Shown one piece after another: positions 39,055 to 48,070 of a DNA stretch of 64,000 nucleotides. Below the pieces are notes generated by a model, which had not been told where the DNA came from, did no database searches, and worked only from the letters and a program-made list of their open reading frames with translations. This stretch comes from Erysipelotrichaceae bacterium (lineage in GTDB: Bacteria; Bacillota_I; Bacilli_A; RFN20; CAG-826). Location of the stretch: contig JACKCX010000005.1 of the NCBI GenBank assembly GCA_020633795.1, positions 1 through 64,000 on the forward strand, given 5' to 3'. The translations under genes were made by a program, and so were the position numbers. Position 1 is the first letter of the stretch, and each line of letters opens with the position of its first letter.

Positions 39055-39534
39055 TTATTGGATAAAAGTCTTATTATTTATATCTTTTAAGAGAGCTTCA
39101 TACATCACTTTTTTGTGCAATCCACGAAATGTGAAAGTAAGTCCAAACCCTAAAAGAATAACCGAGGTAAGAGCGAGTCCAAAGAAAACCCAGAACTCGG
39201 GGACATTCAATGTAATACGAAATTGATTGTCCGCTTTTCGCGAAAGAAGTAAGAAAATAATTGAAGTGACAAGAAGAATGAGACTCAGAATATTGTTGGC
39301 CATTCCTCGTGCAAAAAAGTTTCTTCCTCTTTGCAATTCAGCATGAGAAGCGCGAGATAAAGATTTGATATCTTCTTCACTAGCCCCTCTTACAATGAGA
39401 TGTCCACAGCGAGGACAAATATAAGATATCTGAACATCATCAGCGATTTCGCATTCGCTACATTGTTGATAACTAGACTTTTTGGCCTCGATTTTATTTT
39501 CATCAATTTTTTTGCCACAATGGTAACAATACAT
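39055..39534 (-). CDS. Zinc-ribbon membrane protein
   Basis: A 159-residue protein. The N-terminus carries zinc-binding pairs CYHCGKK, CSECE and CPRCGH, consistent with one or two zinc ribbons. After a helical Ser/Arg-rich linker come two transmembrane helices (about residues 80-99 and 113-138), then a short cytoplasmic tail. Genes of this kind (zinc ribbon plus membrane anchor) are common and mostly uncharacterised. It sits inside the nuclease/ABC operon between two lipoprotein genes, with gaps of 15 and 36 bases, which suggests a role in that system, but none can be named. Confidence 0.72.
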   Translation of the reverse strand: MYCYHCGKKIDENKIEAKKSSYQQCSECEIADDVQISYICPRCGHLIVRGASEEDIKSLSRASHAELQRGRNFFARGMANNILSLILLVTSIIFLLLSRKADNQFRITLNVPEFWVFFGLALTSVILLGFGLTFTFRGLHKKVMYEALLKDINNKTFIQ

Positions 39535-39549
39535 ATTCTCTCCTCCTTA

Positions 39550-40974
39550 TTAATCTGTCACCCAACTCATACTTGTGTTGAGAGTAGGTGTCACTTGGAA
39601 AGTTAGATTACCACTAGTTGTTCTGTGCCATGTATAAACACCACTAATCATGAAGGATTTGCCCATGTATTCTTCTTCGGTATTCCAAATATCAGAAGGA
39701 TTGGCAGGATCAAATTTGCACCATGAAACATTAGTGATATAGACATTGAATGAACATCCAGTAAATCTTAACGTGATTTCATCACCAGCCGTATTAATAT
39801 AGAAACTACTAACCGTGACTGGATTCGTGACAGTTACAGCACAATTCAAACAATTAAATTCATTATTTGATGCAATCGTGCTCAACTCACTTGAAGTATA
39901 TTCGAAAGTGTGAAGATTGTATTCGGTTTCCGCGTTTTCGGCAGCGGTGTAGATAATGAGTGCATCATCATCGCTTCGCAATGAAGGAACGGTTGGGAAA
40001 TGGCCTTCGGCACCAGTTAATTGGAAACCAAATGTCTCACTATTTTGCGCTAGAGCACAAATTTGTAAATAAGTATTAACTGTCGTATAAATTGAGGAAG
40101 GAGCGGACATACCACAGAAGATATTAATTCCGGCCCATTCTCCACCAGGATAACGGCCACCATTTTCCTCGGAATAATAATCGACGAGATACATAGTTCC
40201 GTTAACAAAGCCAGCTACAGTACCAGTGACTCTCACTTTGGCATTATCGTATTTGTTCTCATAATTTGGATCTAAGATTGATTTTTCCATCTCAATTTTT
40301 AAATCTAAAAGGGAAGTAGTTTCGTAATCACCAGTATTAAATCCTGGCTCTGTTTCATCAGAGAAAAGACAAAGTTCAAAGTCTTCAGCCTGAGCTTGAG
40401 CAGCATAGAATGTATCGGAATAATCTGGCATTTCTTGGACATTTTTCACCCAGCTTAATCCTTCTTGAACAATCCAAAGATTAAGAAGAACTAAATCTTC
40501 AGAAGGAGCGTTTTTCTCTGTTTCGTTGATCCAAACTAATCCAACATATCTCTCGCCAGTTGAATCATGACTAGGGACTCCATAAACATCTTGAGCACTC
40601 GAAACGACAATCGTGCCATTGGCATTGGCATTATTTATCCTTTCTTTCGTGAATTCAGAGGCAGTATGACCCCATTCTTGAACACGTCCTGTTGATTCAG
40701 GAGTATCAATTCCATAATAACGGACCTTAATGATTTCAGAGCTTGTCGTTGTGACAACAGGATAAAAATGAGTTGTATCACCATCAATATTAAGAGCTAA
40801 CGTGACTTGACCAACACCATCAGTGTAAAAGTCTTTACCTTCATAAGGCAAATTTAACTGAACAGAGCCATCATTGACATAATCAATAAATGGTTTTTCA
40901 TTGCAACTAACAAGTCCAAATGTCGCCAATGCGAGAAATGAAACGATTGCCCCTTTGCATAAATTAAATTTCAT
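39550..40974 (-). CDS. Lipoprotein thermonuclease (SNase-like) with OB-fold-like C-terminus
   Basis: A secreted, lipid-anchored nuclease. I chose ATG 40974 (474 residues, MKFNLCKGAIVSFLALATFG) because GGAGGA lies upstream; the frame is open 12 more codons. Lipobox LVSC gives C24. The SNase domain (about 55-205) keeps every catalytic position: DGDT (D64, D66), R85 in VRYYG, D90 and E93 in IDTPE, and R142 in GERYVG, plus NLWIVQEGLSWV. Beyond it are one or two OB-fold-like regions (VRVTGTVAGFVNGTMYLVDY; FMISGVYTWHRTTSGNLTFQ). Such enzymes are calcium-dependent and cut DNA and RNA. It follows the two solute-binding genes directly, as nuclease genes adjoin a Ugp-type ABC set in Mycoplasma. Confidence 0.88.
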   Translation of the reverse strand: MKFNLCKGAIVSFLALATFGLVSCNEKPFIDYVNDGSVQLNLPYEGKDFYTDGVGQVTLALNIDGDTTHFYPVVTTTSSEIIKVRYYGIDTPESTGRVQEWGHTASEFTKERINNANANGTIVVSSAQDVYGVPSHDSTGERYVGLVWINETEKNAPSEDLVLLNLWIVQEGLSWVKNVQEMPDYSDTFYAAQAQAEDFELCLFSDETEPGFNTGDYETTSLLDLKIEMEKSILDPNYENKYDNAKVRVTGTVAGFVNGTMYLVDYYSEENGGRYPGGEWAGINIFCGMSAPSSIYTTVNTYLQICALAQNSETFGFQLTGAEGHFPTVPSLRSDDDALIIYTAAENAETEYNLHTFEYTSSELSTIASNNEFNCLNCAVTVTNPVTVSSFYINTAGDEITLRFTGCSFNVYITNVSWCKFDPANPSDIWNTEEEYMGKSFMISGVYTWHRTTSGNLTFQVTPTLNTSMSWVTD

Positions 40975-41002
40975 ATTTTTTCCTCCATAATAATGACAAT
41001 GA

Positions 41003-42481
41003 TTAAGCAATGTCTAATTTTGTTGTGGCAATTGCTGTATCAAATGTACTAGTCACATCTTGTCCCTGTTTAAGAACATTGGTAACAATACCACCACATT
41101 GGGTACGTAAAGTTGCACTACCAGGGAAAACGGCCGAGTTGATGTAAGCTCCATCAATATCGTTTTGAACACAAGTAGCAACTTTCGCATAATCGCCACC
41201 ATTTTCAATGTATTCAAAATAAGTTTCGGTTGTGTAGCAAGATTGACGAACAGGAAGATATCCTTCTGAGCCATTACAAGTAAGCTCGACATTAACATCA
41301 GTGGAAGTTAAATATTTTAATAATTTCCAAGAATATAATTCAATTTGTGCAGCCTTTGAAGCGCTGTAGCGTGGATGAGTAAGCATCGTCAAGGTTGGAC
41401 CCTGAGTAACATACTCAGCGTTTGATAAATTATCAGTTGGGACGCGAGCGATACCGACATCAAATGAGCCAGCTTCAGGGAAAGTGTAACCTGAACCACC
41501 AGATGAACCGATGGTAAAGATAGTTTGTTCTTCCTTAAAATAATTAGAACCATATTCGCCTTTAACGCCTTTTGTCGTTAAGAGACCAGCGTCGCATTCT
41601 TGCTTCCATTTTGTAACTAAAGCTTCAGCTTTTGCGCGGTTTTCGCCTGTTTCAAAGTCAATAACACCTTTTTTGGTCACACTATCAATAGAAGAATATC
41701 CAATTCCGTTTTGATAAAGTTTAGTGATGAATAAATTGCTATCGCTATCATAGAGAACGGGGCAATCTAGTTCGCTTGCCACATCACTCTTATGATCAAG
41801 TATGCATTGAGCCATGTCCATTAACTCATCCCATGTAATACTATTTAAGTATTCACTGAGTTGACCAGGAAGTAATGAAGTTCCATCATGGGCAGCTTCA
41901 TAATATTCAGAATTGTAATATGGCAAAGCTCTTTGAACAGCGTCAACGTTATAAAACATAACTTCGGTTGATTTCATGTAAGGAAGTGAATACATACCAT
42001 CACGAGTATAATGTGTTCCTTCATCAATAAAAGCACTGACAAAGTCGTCGATTCCTCTTGTGTCACCTAAATAAGCATCTGTTCCAAATGTCGTCTCAGG
42101 ATTATCAATGAAATCTTGCATATTAACGACATATTTGCCAGGAGTGGTACCTTCGGCTTGAATATAATCCGCGACATGATCAGGATAAGCAACAGCAATA
42201 GCTGGACTATCGCCACCAGCAAAGGCAGTTTTAATCATTTGTGGCATATCGCTATATGCACCTTTATAAGCAAGGTTAACTTCAACATCAACGCCTTCAT
42301 TGTTTTTCACTAATTGAACAAAATTATCAACTTTTCTTTGCAAAGCAGATTCAACTTTGTCACCAAATGTATGCCAGAAATCAATAACAATGGCATCACT
42401 GCTGTTAGTGTTGCAAGAAGCTAGCGCCACACACATGGCGCTTGCTCCTAGAAAACATAATGTTTTAATGATTTTTTTCAT
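41003..42481 (-). CDS. ABC transporter solute-binding lipoprotein 1
   Basis: A 492-residue family-1 solute-binding protein (maltose/G3P type). Signal peptide with lipobox ALASC (C23), then IVIDFWHTFGDKVESALQ, typical of this family, and AGGDSPAIAVAYPDHVADYI. It is paralogous to the next protein: both contain YPDHV, MYSLP/IYSLP followed by KST, YLN--TW, YDSD-N-FIT, a late GYLPVR and a final segment with G-AT-R--G. Similarity suggests related but not identical ligands. Its ligand is unknown; linkage to a nuclease points to nucleosides, nucleotides or oligonucleotides rather than sugars, but that is inference. Confidence 0.88.
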   Translation of the reverse strand: MKKIIKTLCFLGASAMCVALASCNTNSSDAIVIDFWHTFGDKVESALQRKVDNFVQLVKNNEGVDVEVNLAYKGAYSDMPQMIKTAFAGGDSPAIAVAYPDHVADYIQAEGTTPGKYVVNMQDFIDNPETTFGTDAYLGDTRGIDDFVSAFIDEGTHYTRDGMYSLPYMKSTEVMFYNVDAVQRALPYYNSEYYEAAHDGTSLLPGQLSEYLNSITWDELMDMAQCILDHKSDVASELDCPVLYDSDSNLFITKLYQNGIGYSSIDSVTKKGVIDFETGENRAKAEALVTKWKQECDAGLLTTKGVKGEYGSNYFKEEQTIFTIGSSGGSGYTFPEAGSFDVGIARVPTDNLSNAEYVTQGPTLTMLTHPRYSASKAAQIELYSWKLLKYLTSTDVNVELTCNGSEGYLPVRQSCYTTETYFEYIENGGDYAKVATCVQNDIDGAYINSAVFPGSATLRTQCGGIVTNVLKQGQDVTSTFDTAIATTKLDIA

Positions 42482-42519
42482 AATTTTTGTCCTCCTATTG
42501 GACAGGGAATGACCCCTAT

Positions 42520-43971
42520 TTACATATCTAAGCTAATGGTTGAAACAGCAGTATTGAATTGTGTTTGAATCCATTCATCTGTACAAGTAGCAGGAGATGC
42601 GAGCAAGATGTTGGTCATTAAAGCGCCAACTTGATCACGGCAGGTAGATGAACCTTTGAATGTCGCATTAGCAAATAAATTGTCGGTAACTCCAGTACAA
42701 TAAGTGGCTGTACGAGCAGCTAATTTATCAACAGAAGCATCAGGACGACCGGTTTCATCACAATATGAGAAGTAAGCTTCAGAAGTATAAACAGAAGTTC
42801 GGACCGGGAGATAACCAGTTGTGGTTGCCCAACGAACGTTTTGTGTTTTTTCAGCAAAGAATTTGTAGAATTTCCAAGCGGCTAATTCACGATCGGTATC
42901 GCCATGGGAAAGAAGAGCGATTGATGGACCTTGGTTGATAAGTTTGAAAGAACCATCAGCAGCATGTGGAACTTTTGCCACACCAACTTGATCAGTAAAG
43001 TCTTGTTGTTGATATTTGTATCCAGCGGTTGAACCAATGGAGAATAAGAAAGCATTCTTAGTGAAATATGTATTGATATAATCGCCACTACAAACACCTT
43101 GAGTCGCTAAATAATGATTATTAGCATATCCGTTTAAACTCTTCATTAAACCTCTGACATTAGCGTTATTGAAGTTTAAAACACCTTTGCCAGTTGCAGT
43201 ATTAACATCTGTGTAACCATATCCATATTGTTCACATAATGTAATAAAGAAATTATCATCGGAATCGTAACCTAAAACACCATAATGGGATTGAGTGGTA
43301 TCGATAATCTTTGATCCCTCAGGTAAAGTGTCATTATAAGTCATGATGGCAGGAGCTAAATGTTGGAACATATGTTCCCAAGTCATGTTATTAAGATAAT
43401 CAGCGTTAATAACTTGTGGAACTTCCGCGTCAATAGCGTGAAGTGCTTCGCCTAAACCAGAAGCAAATAAAACGGTTTCATTGTAGTACATCGCTTCAGT
43501 TGATTTAGAAAGAGGAAGAGAATAAATGCCCTCTGTTGGATACATTTCGCCTTCTTCCATAAAAGCAGGAACCATATCATTTTGTTCAGCGGTTGTCCAA
43601 CCATAAGTACTGTTTTGAATGTAGTCGGTTAAATCGACAGGTTTTCCAAAATCCATGTAACGAACGACATGATCTGGATAGCATTCTACTAAATCAGGAT
43701 ACTCGCCAGTTCCCATATCAGAAATAACTTGATCTCTTAGTTGATTATAGTTACCACTGAATTTGTTATTGATGATAGTAATGTTTTCATTTCCAGGAAT
43801 TGCATTAAATTCGGAAATAAAAGTATCAATCAACTCAGAAGCAGTTTGGCTGTTTCTATGACTGAAAGTAATTGTCGTAGTGAGTGTTGTCTCACCACCG
43901 CCTCCATTACAAGCTGTTAAGATTGTCAAAGCAGCAAGCGGGAGAATTTTTAATAAGTTTTCTTTTTTCAT
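42520..43971 (-). CDS. ABC transporter solute-binding lipoprotein 2
   Basis: A 483-residue family-1 solute-binding protein with lipobox LTAC (C21) and a Gly-rich linker (NGGGGE). The mature part starts TITFSHRNSQTASELIDTFI and contains YPDLVECYPDHVVRYM. It shares many blocks with the preceding gene product (41003-42481), so the pair came from a tandem duplication and has diverged widely. A gap of 51 bases with a strong hairpin separates it from the permease gene. The pair may widen ligand range of one transporter. Confidence 0.88.
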   Translation of the reverse strand: MKKENLLKILPLAALTILTACNGGGGETTLTTTITFSHRNSQTASELIDTFISEFNAIPGNENITIINNKFSGNYNQLRDQVISDMGTGEYPDLVECYPDHVVRYMDFGKPVDLTDYIQNSTYGWTTAEQNDMVPAFMEEGEMYPTEGIYSLPLSKSTEAMYYNETVLFASGLGEALHAIDAEVPQVINADYLNNMTWEHMFQHLAPAIMTYNDTLPEGSKIIDTTQSHYGVLGYDSDDNFFITLCEQYGYGYTDVNTATGKGVLNFNNANVRGLMKSLNGYANNHYLATQGVCSGDYINTYFTKNAFLFSIGSTAGYKYQQQDFTDQVGVAKVPHAADGSFKLINQGPSIALLSHGDTDRELAAWKFYKFFAEKTQNVRWATTTGYLPVRTSVYTSEAYFSYCDETGRPDASVDKLAARTATYCTGVTDNLFANATFKGSSTCRDQVGALMTNILLASPATCTDEWIQTQFNTAVSTISLDM

Positions 43972-43992
43972 AAAGAATCTCCTTTTATTTTA

Positions 43993-44015
43993 TTAATTAG
44001 TCAAAGACTAGTTAA
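43993..44015 (-). other. Hairpin between permease and solute-binding genes
   Basis: On the minus strand TTAACTAGTC and GACTAATTAA pair at 9 of 10 positions around a 3-base loop. There is no U-run, so an mRNA-stabilising or processing element (as between transporter and binding-protein genes elsewhere) is more likely than a terminator. A ribosome site GGAG follows. Confidence 0.5.
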
Positions 44016-44022
44016 TCCATTT

Positions 44023-45000
44023 TTAGCCTTTAATTCCAGCTCTTCCGACACCTTTCATAATATATTTACGGAAGAAAACAAAGAGAAGGAATAAAGGAAC
44101 GGTGACGCAGAATGAAGCGGCCATTTGGTAGCCGTACTCAACGGTTCCTGTGTCAGGATCAGTAAACGCTGATCCGCGCAAAGCGTTAGAGATGAGTCGA
44201 TATTCATCTTGTTTGGTAACTAATTGTGGCCAAATATAACTATTCCACGTACCCATAAACTTCAAAATCACAATTGATATCAAAGTAGGAGCGGCAAGTG
44301 GAACCATTACTTTCCATAAGAAAGACCAATCGGTTTTTCCATCAACTTTTGCCGCGAGATAAAGTTCATTAGGAATTTGCTTAAAATTCTGTCTTAAGAG
44401 ATAAATGTAGAAAACACTAATCCAGAAAGGCACGATCATAGCGGCATAAGCATCAAGTAGGGTTTGATCTTTTATCCAGCCAAAGGCACTGACAGTTAAA
44501 TAGTTGGAAATAACCATCATTTCACCAGGAATCATCATTGTCATCAAGAAAATCATGAATAAAGCTTCACGACCTTTAAAATTTAATCGCGCAAAAGCGA
44601 AGGCCGCAAAGATAGTCGTGATAATTGTACCTGCTGTAGATACAGCGGCGACAACGATAGTATTGAACATGTATGTCCCAAAATCAAAAACTTGGAAAAC
44701 ATAAGCATAGTTACTCCACATGACGATATTGGGGAAGAATGTCTGGACTGAAGCAATGATTTCCGTTCGTTGCTTAAGTGATGTGATAATCATCCAATAA
44801 AATGGGAAGAGAACAGTCAGGGCTAAAGCGAGAATGAAAACATAAGTGAATACTGTTGTTACAATACGCGTCACTTTTTCAGTTGAACGAATAGCATCAG
44901 CGGTTTTTCCCGCTTCTTTTAAAGATAAAACGATATTGTCTTCCACGTTTTCTTTGCGGAAGTCAATGTATTGTACGGGTTTTAAAACTTGTTCTGTCAT
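44023..45000 (-). CDS. ABC transporter permease, MalG/UgpE-like
   Basis: A 325-residue inner-membrane subunit of a carbohydrate-type (CUT1) importer. A cytoplasmic N-terminal tail of about 50 residues precedes six membrane helices (first: TVFTYVFILALALTVLFPFYWMIITSLK). The EAA loop that docks with the ATPase is present as ELYLAAKVDGKTDWSFLWKV (Ala-Ala-x3-Gly). It lies 14 bases after the partner permease and forms the heterodimeric channel with it. UgpE is the nearest functional name, but the substrate is not established. Confidence 0.9.
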   Translation of the reverse strand: MTEQVLKPVQYIDFRKENVEDNIVLSLKEAGKTADAIRSTEKVTRIVTTVFTYVFILALALTVLFPFYWMIITSLKQRTEIIASVQTFFPNIVMWSNYAYVFQVFDFGTYMFNTIVVAAVSTAGTIITTIFAAFAFARLNFKGREALFMIFLMTMMIPGEMMVISNYLTVSAFGWIKDQTLLDAYAAMIVPFWISVFYIYLLRQNFKQIPNELYLAAKVDGKTDWSFLWKVMVPLAAPTLISIVILKFMGTWNSYIWPQLVTKQDEYRLISNALRGSAFTDPDTGTVEYGYQMAASFCVTVPLFLLFVFFRKYIMKGVGRAGIKG

Positions 45001-45014
45001 TGATTAACCCTCCT

Positions 45015-46130
45015 TTAATAATGCACTCTCTTCTTGCTAACACCAAATTGTATAAAGGTGAAAACAAGAATAACGATAAAGAGGAAAACGCCTGCTGCGG
45101 CAGCGCGAGATGTGAAACCTTTTTCAACATTATCGTAAACGTAATAAACAATAGTTTCCATATCAGGAATAACGGAATTGGCTCCTAATGTACCAGGACC
45201 ACCAAACATTGCCACAACCGCCGTATATTGTTTAAAGGCAGCGATGAAACTTGTAATCATGATATAGAGAATCTGCGGGGATAGAAGCGGTACAGTAATT
45301 TTGGTCAAAACTTTCCAACGTGGGCAAGAATCAACTTGAGCAGCTTGATAGTATTGCTTATCAATACCTTGTAATCCTGAGAGAAGAATGAGGATTTTGA
45401 AAGGTAACGAAGACCAAATGATATAAATGCATAATGGAATCATGGCAACCCATCGATTGGCGCCATATATCCAAGTAGTGTCAGTGTTGAAAATATAATT
45501 AATGATACCTTGATCATCAAAAATAACTGAGAAGACAAGACCAACAGCGACAGCGTTAGTCACATAAGGAAGGAAGAAAACGGTTTGAAGAAATTTCTGG
45601 AACCATTTAATAGAATTTAAAGCAACAGAAATAATAAGAGCTAACATGATAGCGATTGGAACAGTCACAAATGTGAGAATCAATGTATTAGGAATAGCGT
45701 ATCTAACAAAGTTAACTTCTGTACCACCATTAACTTTAACAAGACCAAAAATGATTCCAAAATTGTCAAGAGTGAAACCAGAGAATTGGCCAGTAGCATA
45801 ATTGTAATCTTTAGCAAAAGAGATAAAGATGGTGTTAATTAATGGATAAAGCAAGAAAATTGTAATAAGAACAACGACTGGAGCTAAGTAGACCCAAGCT
45901 TTCCAGTTATTTTTGCTTGCTACATCTTCAATTCCACTAACTTGGTAAGGTTTAGAAACATGTTTCTTACCAATCAAACGAACAATTGTTTTTTCGTCTG
46001 AGTGGTATCCTTCTTTAATATCAGGAACTGGTTCGAGGAATAAAGAATCGTTAGCTGAAATGACTTTCTCGCCAGGAGCAAGTTTCTTTTTCCTTAAACT
46101 TTTGAAAAATTGAATTATCTTATCAAGCAT
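45015..46130 (-). CDS. ABC transporter permease, MalF/UgpA-like
   Basis: A 371-residue CUT1-type permease. It has an unusually long N-terminal cytoplasmic region of about 75 residues (Lys-rich start, GYHSDEKTIVRLIGKKHV), followed by six helices beginning AWVYLAPVVVLITIFLLYPLINTIFISF. The EAA loop reads QYYQAAQVDSCPRWKVLTKI, with Ser-Cys where Gly-Ala is common. It lies 8 bases downstream of the ATPase gene. The partner permease is the next gene. Confidence 0.9.
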   Translation of the reverse strand: MLDKIIQFFKSLRKKKLAPGEKVISANDSLFLEPVPDIKEGYHSDEKTIVRLIGKKHVSKPYQVSGIEDVASKNNWKAWVYLAPVVVLITIFLLYPLINTIFISFAKDYNYATGQFSGFTLDNFGIIFGLVKVNGGTEVNFVRYAIPNTLILTFVTVPIAIMLALIISVALNSIKWFQKFLQTVFFLPYVTNAVAVGLVFSVIFDDQGIINYIFNTDTTWIYGANRWVAMIPLCIYIIWSSLPFKILILLSGLQGIDKQYYQAAQVDSCPRWKVLTKITVPLLSPQILYIMITSFIAAFKQYTAVVAMFGGPGTLGANSVIPDMETIVYYVYDNVEKGFTSRAAAAGVFLFIVILVFTFIQFGVSKKRVHY

Positions 46131-46138
46131 ATCATCAC

Positions 46139-48052
46139 CTACTTAATGTAAATTCTTTCTTCGGTTTCAGCATCAAAAATGAAGAATTTTGATGGTTTAA
46201 TTTTAAAAGCAGCTTCTTTTTCATCGTTTATATCTTCAGATGAAATAATAATTTTGAATGACTCTTTCAAGCATTCTTCTTTATGAGCAACCAAGCTCAC
46301 ATCACGTCCGAGAATTTGAACCATTTCAATATGAGTATGGAAAAGATTGGTATCACTCGCGGTTGAAGCAGAAAATCCTTCAGGACGAATAGCGACATAA
46401 ACGGCTTTATGTCCAATTTCTTGTTTGGCTTCAAAAATACAATCGTTGCCAATCATAACTTTTTTGCCTTCCACAACACCACGGAACACATTAATTGGAG
46501 GGGTTCCTAAAAATTGAGCGACAAATAAATTGGCAGGGTTATTATAGACAGTTTGTGGAGAATCAATTTGTTGCATTTCACCCAATTTCATCACGACGAT
46601 TTGATCTGAAATAGACATCGCTTCTTCCTGATCATGAGTGACGAAGACAGTTGTGATTCCCGTTTCTCTTTGAATGCGGCGAATTTCTTCACGAGTTTGT
46701 AATCTCAAACGAGCATCAAGGTTACTTAATGGTTCATCAAGAAGCAAAACTCTTGGTTTTTTAACAAGGGCACGGGCAATGGCGACACGTTGTTGTTGTC
46801 CGCCTGATAATTGGCTAGGCTTTCTTTGAAGATATTCATCGACTTGAACTAATTTTGCTGTATCAAAGACAATATTACGTCTTTCTTCTTTTGTCAGTTT
46901 ACGATGGGTAATGGCCTGAACAGTATCAGCCTCGACATCGGTTAGCTGATAAGTTGATGTCAATTCATCAACGACAGACTGAATATTCTCTTTGCAGACA
47001 TGGTTAATCTTAAAATAAACCTTTGTGCAAACCTTATTAAAATATAATTTAAAATCAGAAATGCTTAATTTATGAATTTTGAAGAAGCGTTTGATGTCCT
47101 TTTCCAACTTTTTATCAATAACATTGGTTACAACAAAATGCGAAGTTTGGAATTGATGAACAGAGCGAATACTCTCTAAACATTTCTCGATTTTTAAAGC
47201 GCTTAATGCATAAACGCGAGCGATAATTTCATATCCATGTTGAGTATGGCTAATGACTATTTCTCCTGGTTTAGCAATTGTTTTAATAGCTTCTTTTACT
47301 AAAGTAATAGTTTCATCCATTTGGGAAATTTCAAATTGCTTTGCGAGAAGTCCCTTAAATGTTAATTCAACAATTTGGCCTTCGTTAACAGCACCAACTG
47401 TTGCTCTAAAACTGCTATCAAATAAAGCGTCACTTGTTTGAGATTCGCTTTCATTGACTAATTTGGCATCAATAATTTTGGGGAAATTTTCTGTGAAAAG
47501 TTTTTTAACATTTGGCGCAGTATCAAACAAACGAACAGTCAATGTTAAAACTTGCTCTGGTGAAATAAGAGGTTCAAAAGCAAAACTCTTTTTCTTTAAA
47601 CCGATCTTTTTAGCTAGTGAGTCAGCACTTTGAATAATGCCATCAACAACATCATTTTTCTTCAGTTTATATTCATAAACAAGAACATAATCAAAGAATG
47701 TGACAAGTGGGACTTCGACTTGCAAATTTGTCAAAGGGAATTCGATATTCTTATAAATCGTCATGTGTGGATACAAAGCATAGTTTTGGAAAACAAGTCC
47801 AATTCCTCTTTTTTCTGGAGAAAGATTGGTGACTTCTTGGTCGCCAAACCACACTTCACCAGAAGTGGGGACATGCAAACCAGAGATCATGTAAAGTGTC
47901 GTTGATTTGCCGCATCCAGAAGGTCCTAATAATCCGACTAGTTTTCCATCAGGAACAGTAAAAGTCAAATCCTTAACAGCAATGGTATCACGAATATTTT
48001 TCTTCGCATCTCCCGGGAAAATTTTGGTTAAATCCTTAATTCTAATTTCCAT
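46139..48052 (-). CDS. ABC transporter ATPase, MalK/UgpC-like, with large internal insertion
   Basis: The energy-coupling ATPase of the CUT1-type transporter. Conserved parts: Walker A GPSGCGKST (43-51), Q-loop Q89 in VFQNYALYPHMT, signature LSGGQQQ (415-421), Walker B VLLLDE (435-440), D-loop SNLD (443-446), H-loop H473 in VTHDQEEAM, and a C-terminal MalK-type regulatory domain (IRPEGF). At 637 residues it is far above the usual 350-380. The extra length is an insertion of about 270 residues (about 110-383) between Q-loop and signature, in the helical subdomain that contacts the permeases. The frame is continuous and the flanking motifs intact, so this is not a frameshift. Mycoplasma UgpC homologues (MG187, about 585 residues) are also oversized. 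Confidence 0.92.
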   Translation of the reverse strand: MEIRIKDLTKIFPGDAKKNIRDTIAVKDLTFTVPDGKLVGLLGPSGCGKSTTLYMISGLHVPTSGEVWFGDQEVTNLSPEKRGIGLVFQNYALYPHMTIYKNIEFPLTNLQVEVPLVTFFDYVLVYEYKLKKNDVVDGIIQSADSLAKKIGLKKKSFAFEPLISPEQVLTLTVRLFDTAPNVKKLFTENFPKIIDAKLVNESESQTSDALFDSSFRATVGAVNEGQIVELTFKGLLAKQFEISQMDETITLVKEAIKTIAKPGEIVISHTQHGYEIIARVYALSALKIEKCLESIRSVHQFQTSHFVVTNVIDKKLEKDIKRFFKIHKLSISDFKLYFNKVCTKVYFKINHVCKENIQSVVDELTSTYQLTDVEADTVQAITHRKLTKEERRNIVFDTAKLVQVDEYLQRKPSQLSGGQQQRVAIARALVKKPRVLLLDEPLSNLDARLRLQTREEIRRIQRETGITTVFVTHDQEEAMSISDQIVVMKLGEMQQIDSPQTVYNNPANLFVAQFLGTPPINVFRGVVEGKKVMIGNDCIFEAKQEIGHKAVYVAIRPEGFSASTASDTNLFHTHIEMVQILGRDVSLVAHKEECLKESFKIIISSEDINDEKEAAFKIKPSKFFIFDAETEERIYIK

Positions 48053-48070
48053 AATATTACTCCTTAAATA

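Noticed and set aside
46139..48052. Frameshift, chimera or gene fusion as cause of the long ATPase
   Set aside because: The frame is open throughout, both flanking motif sets are normal, and oversized homologues occur in Mycoplasma.
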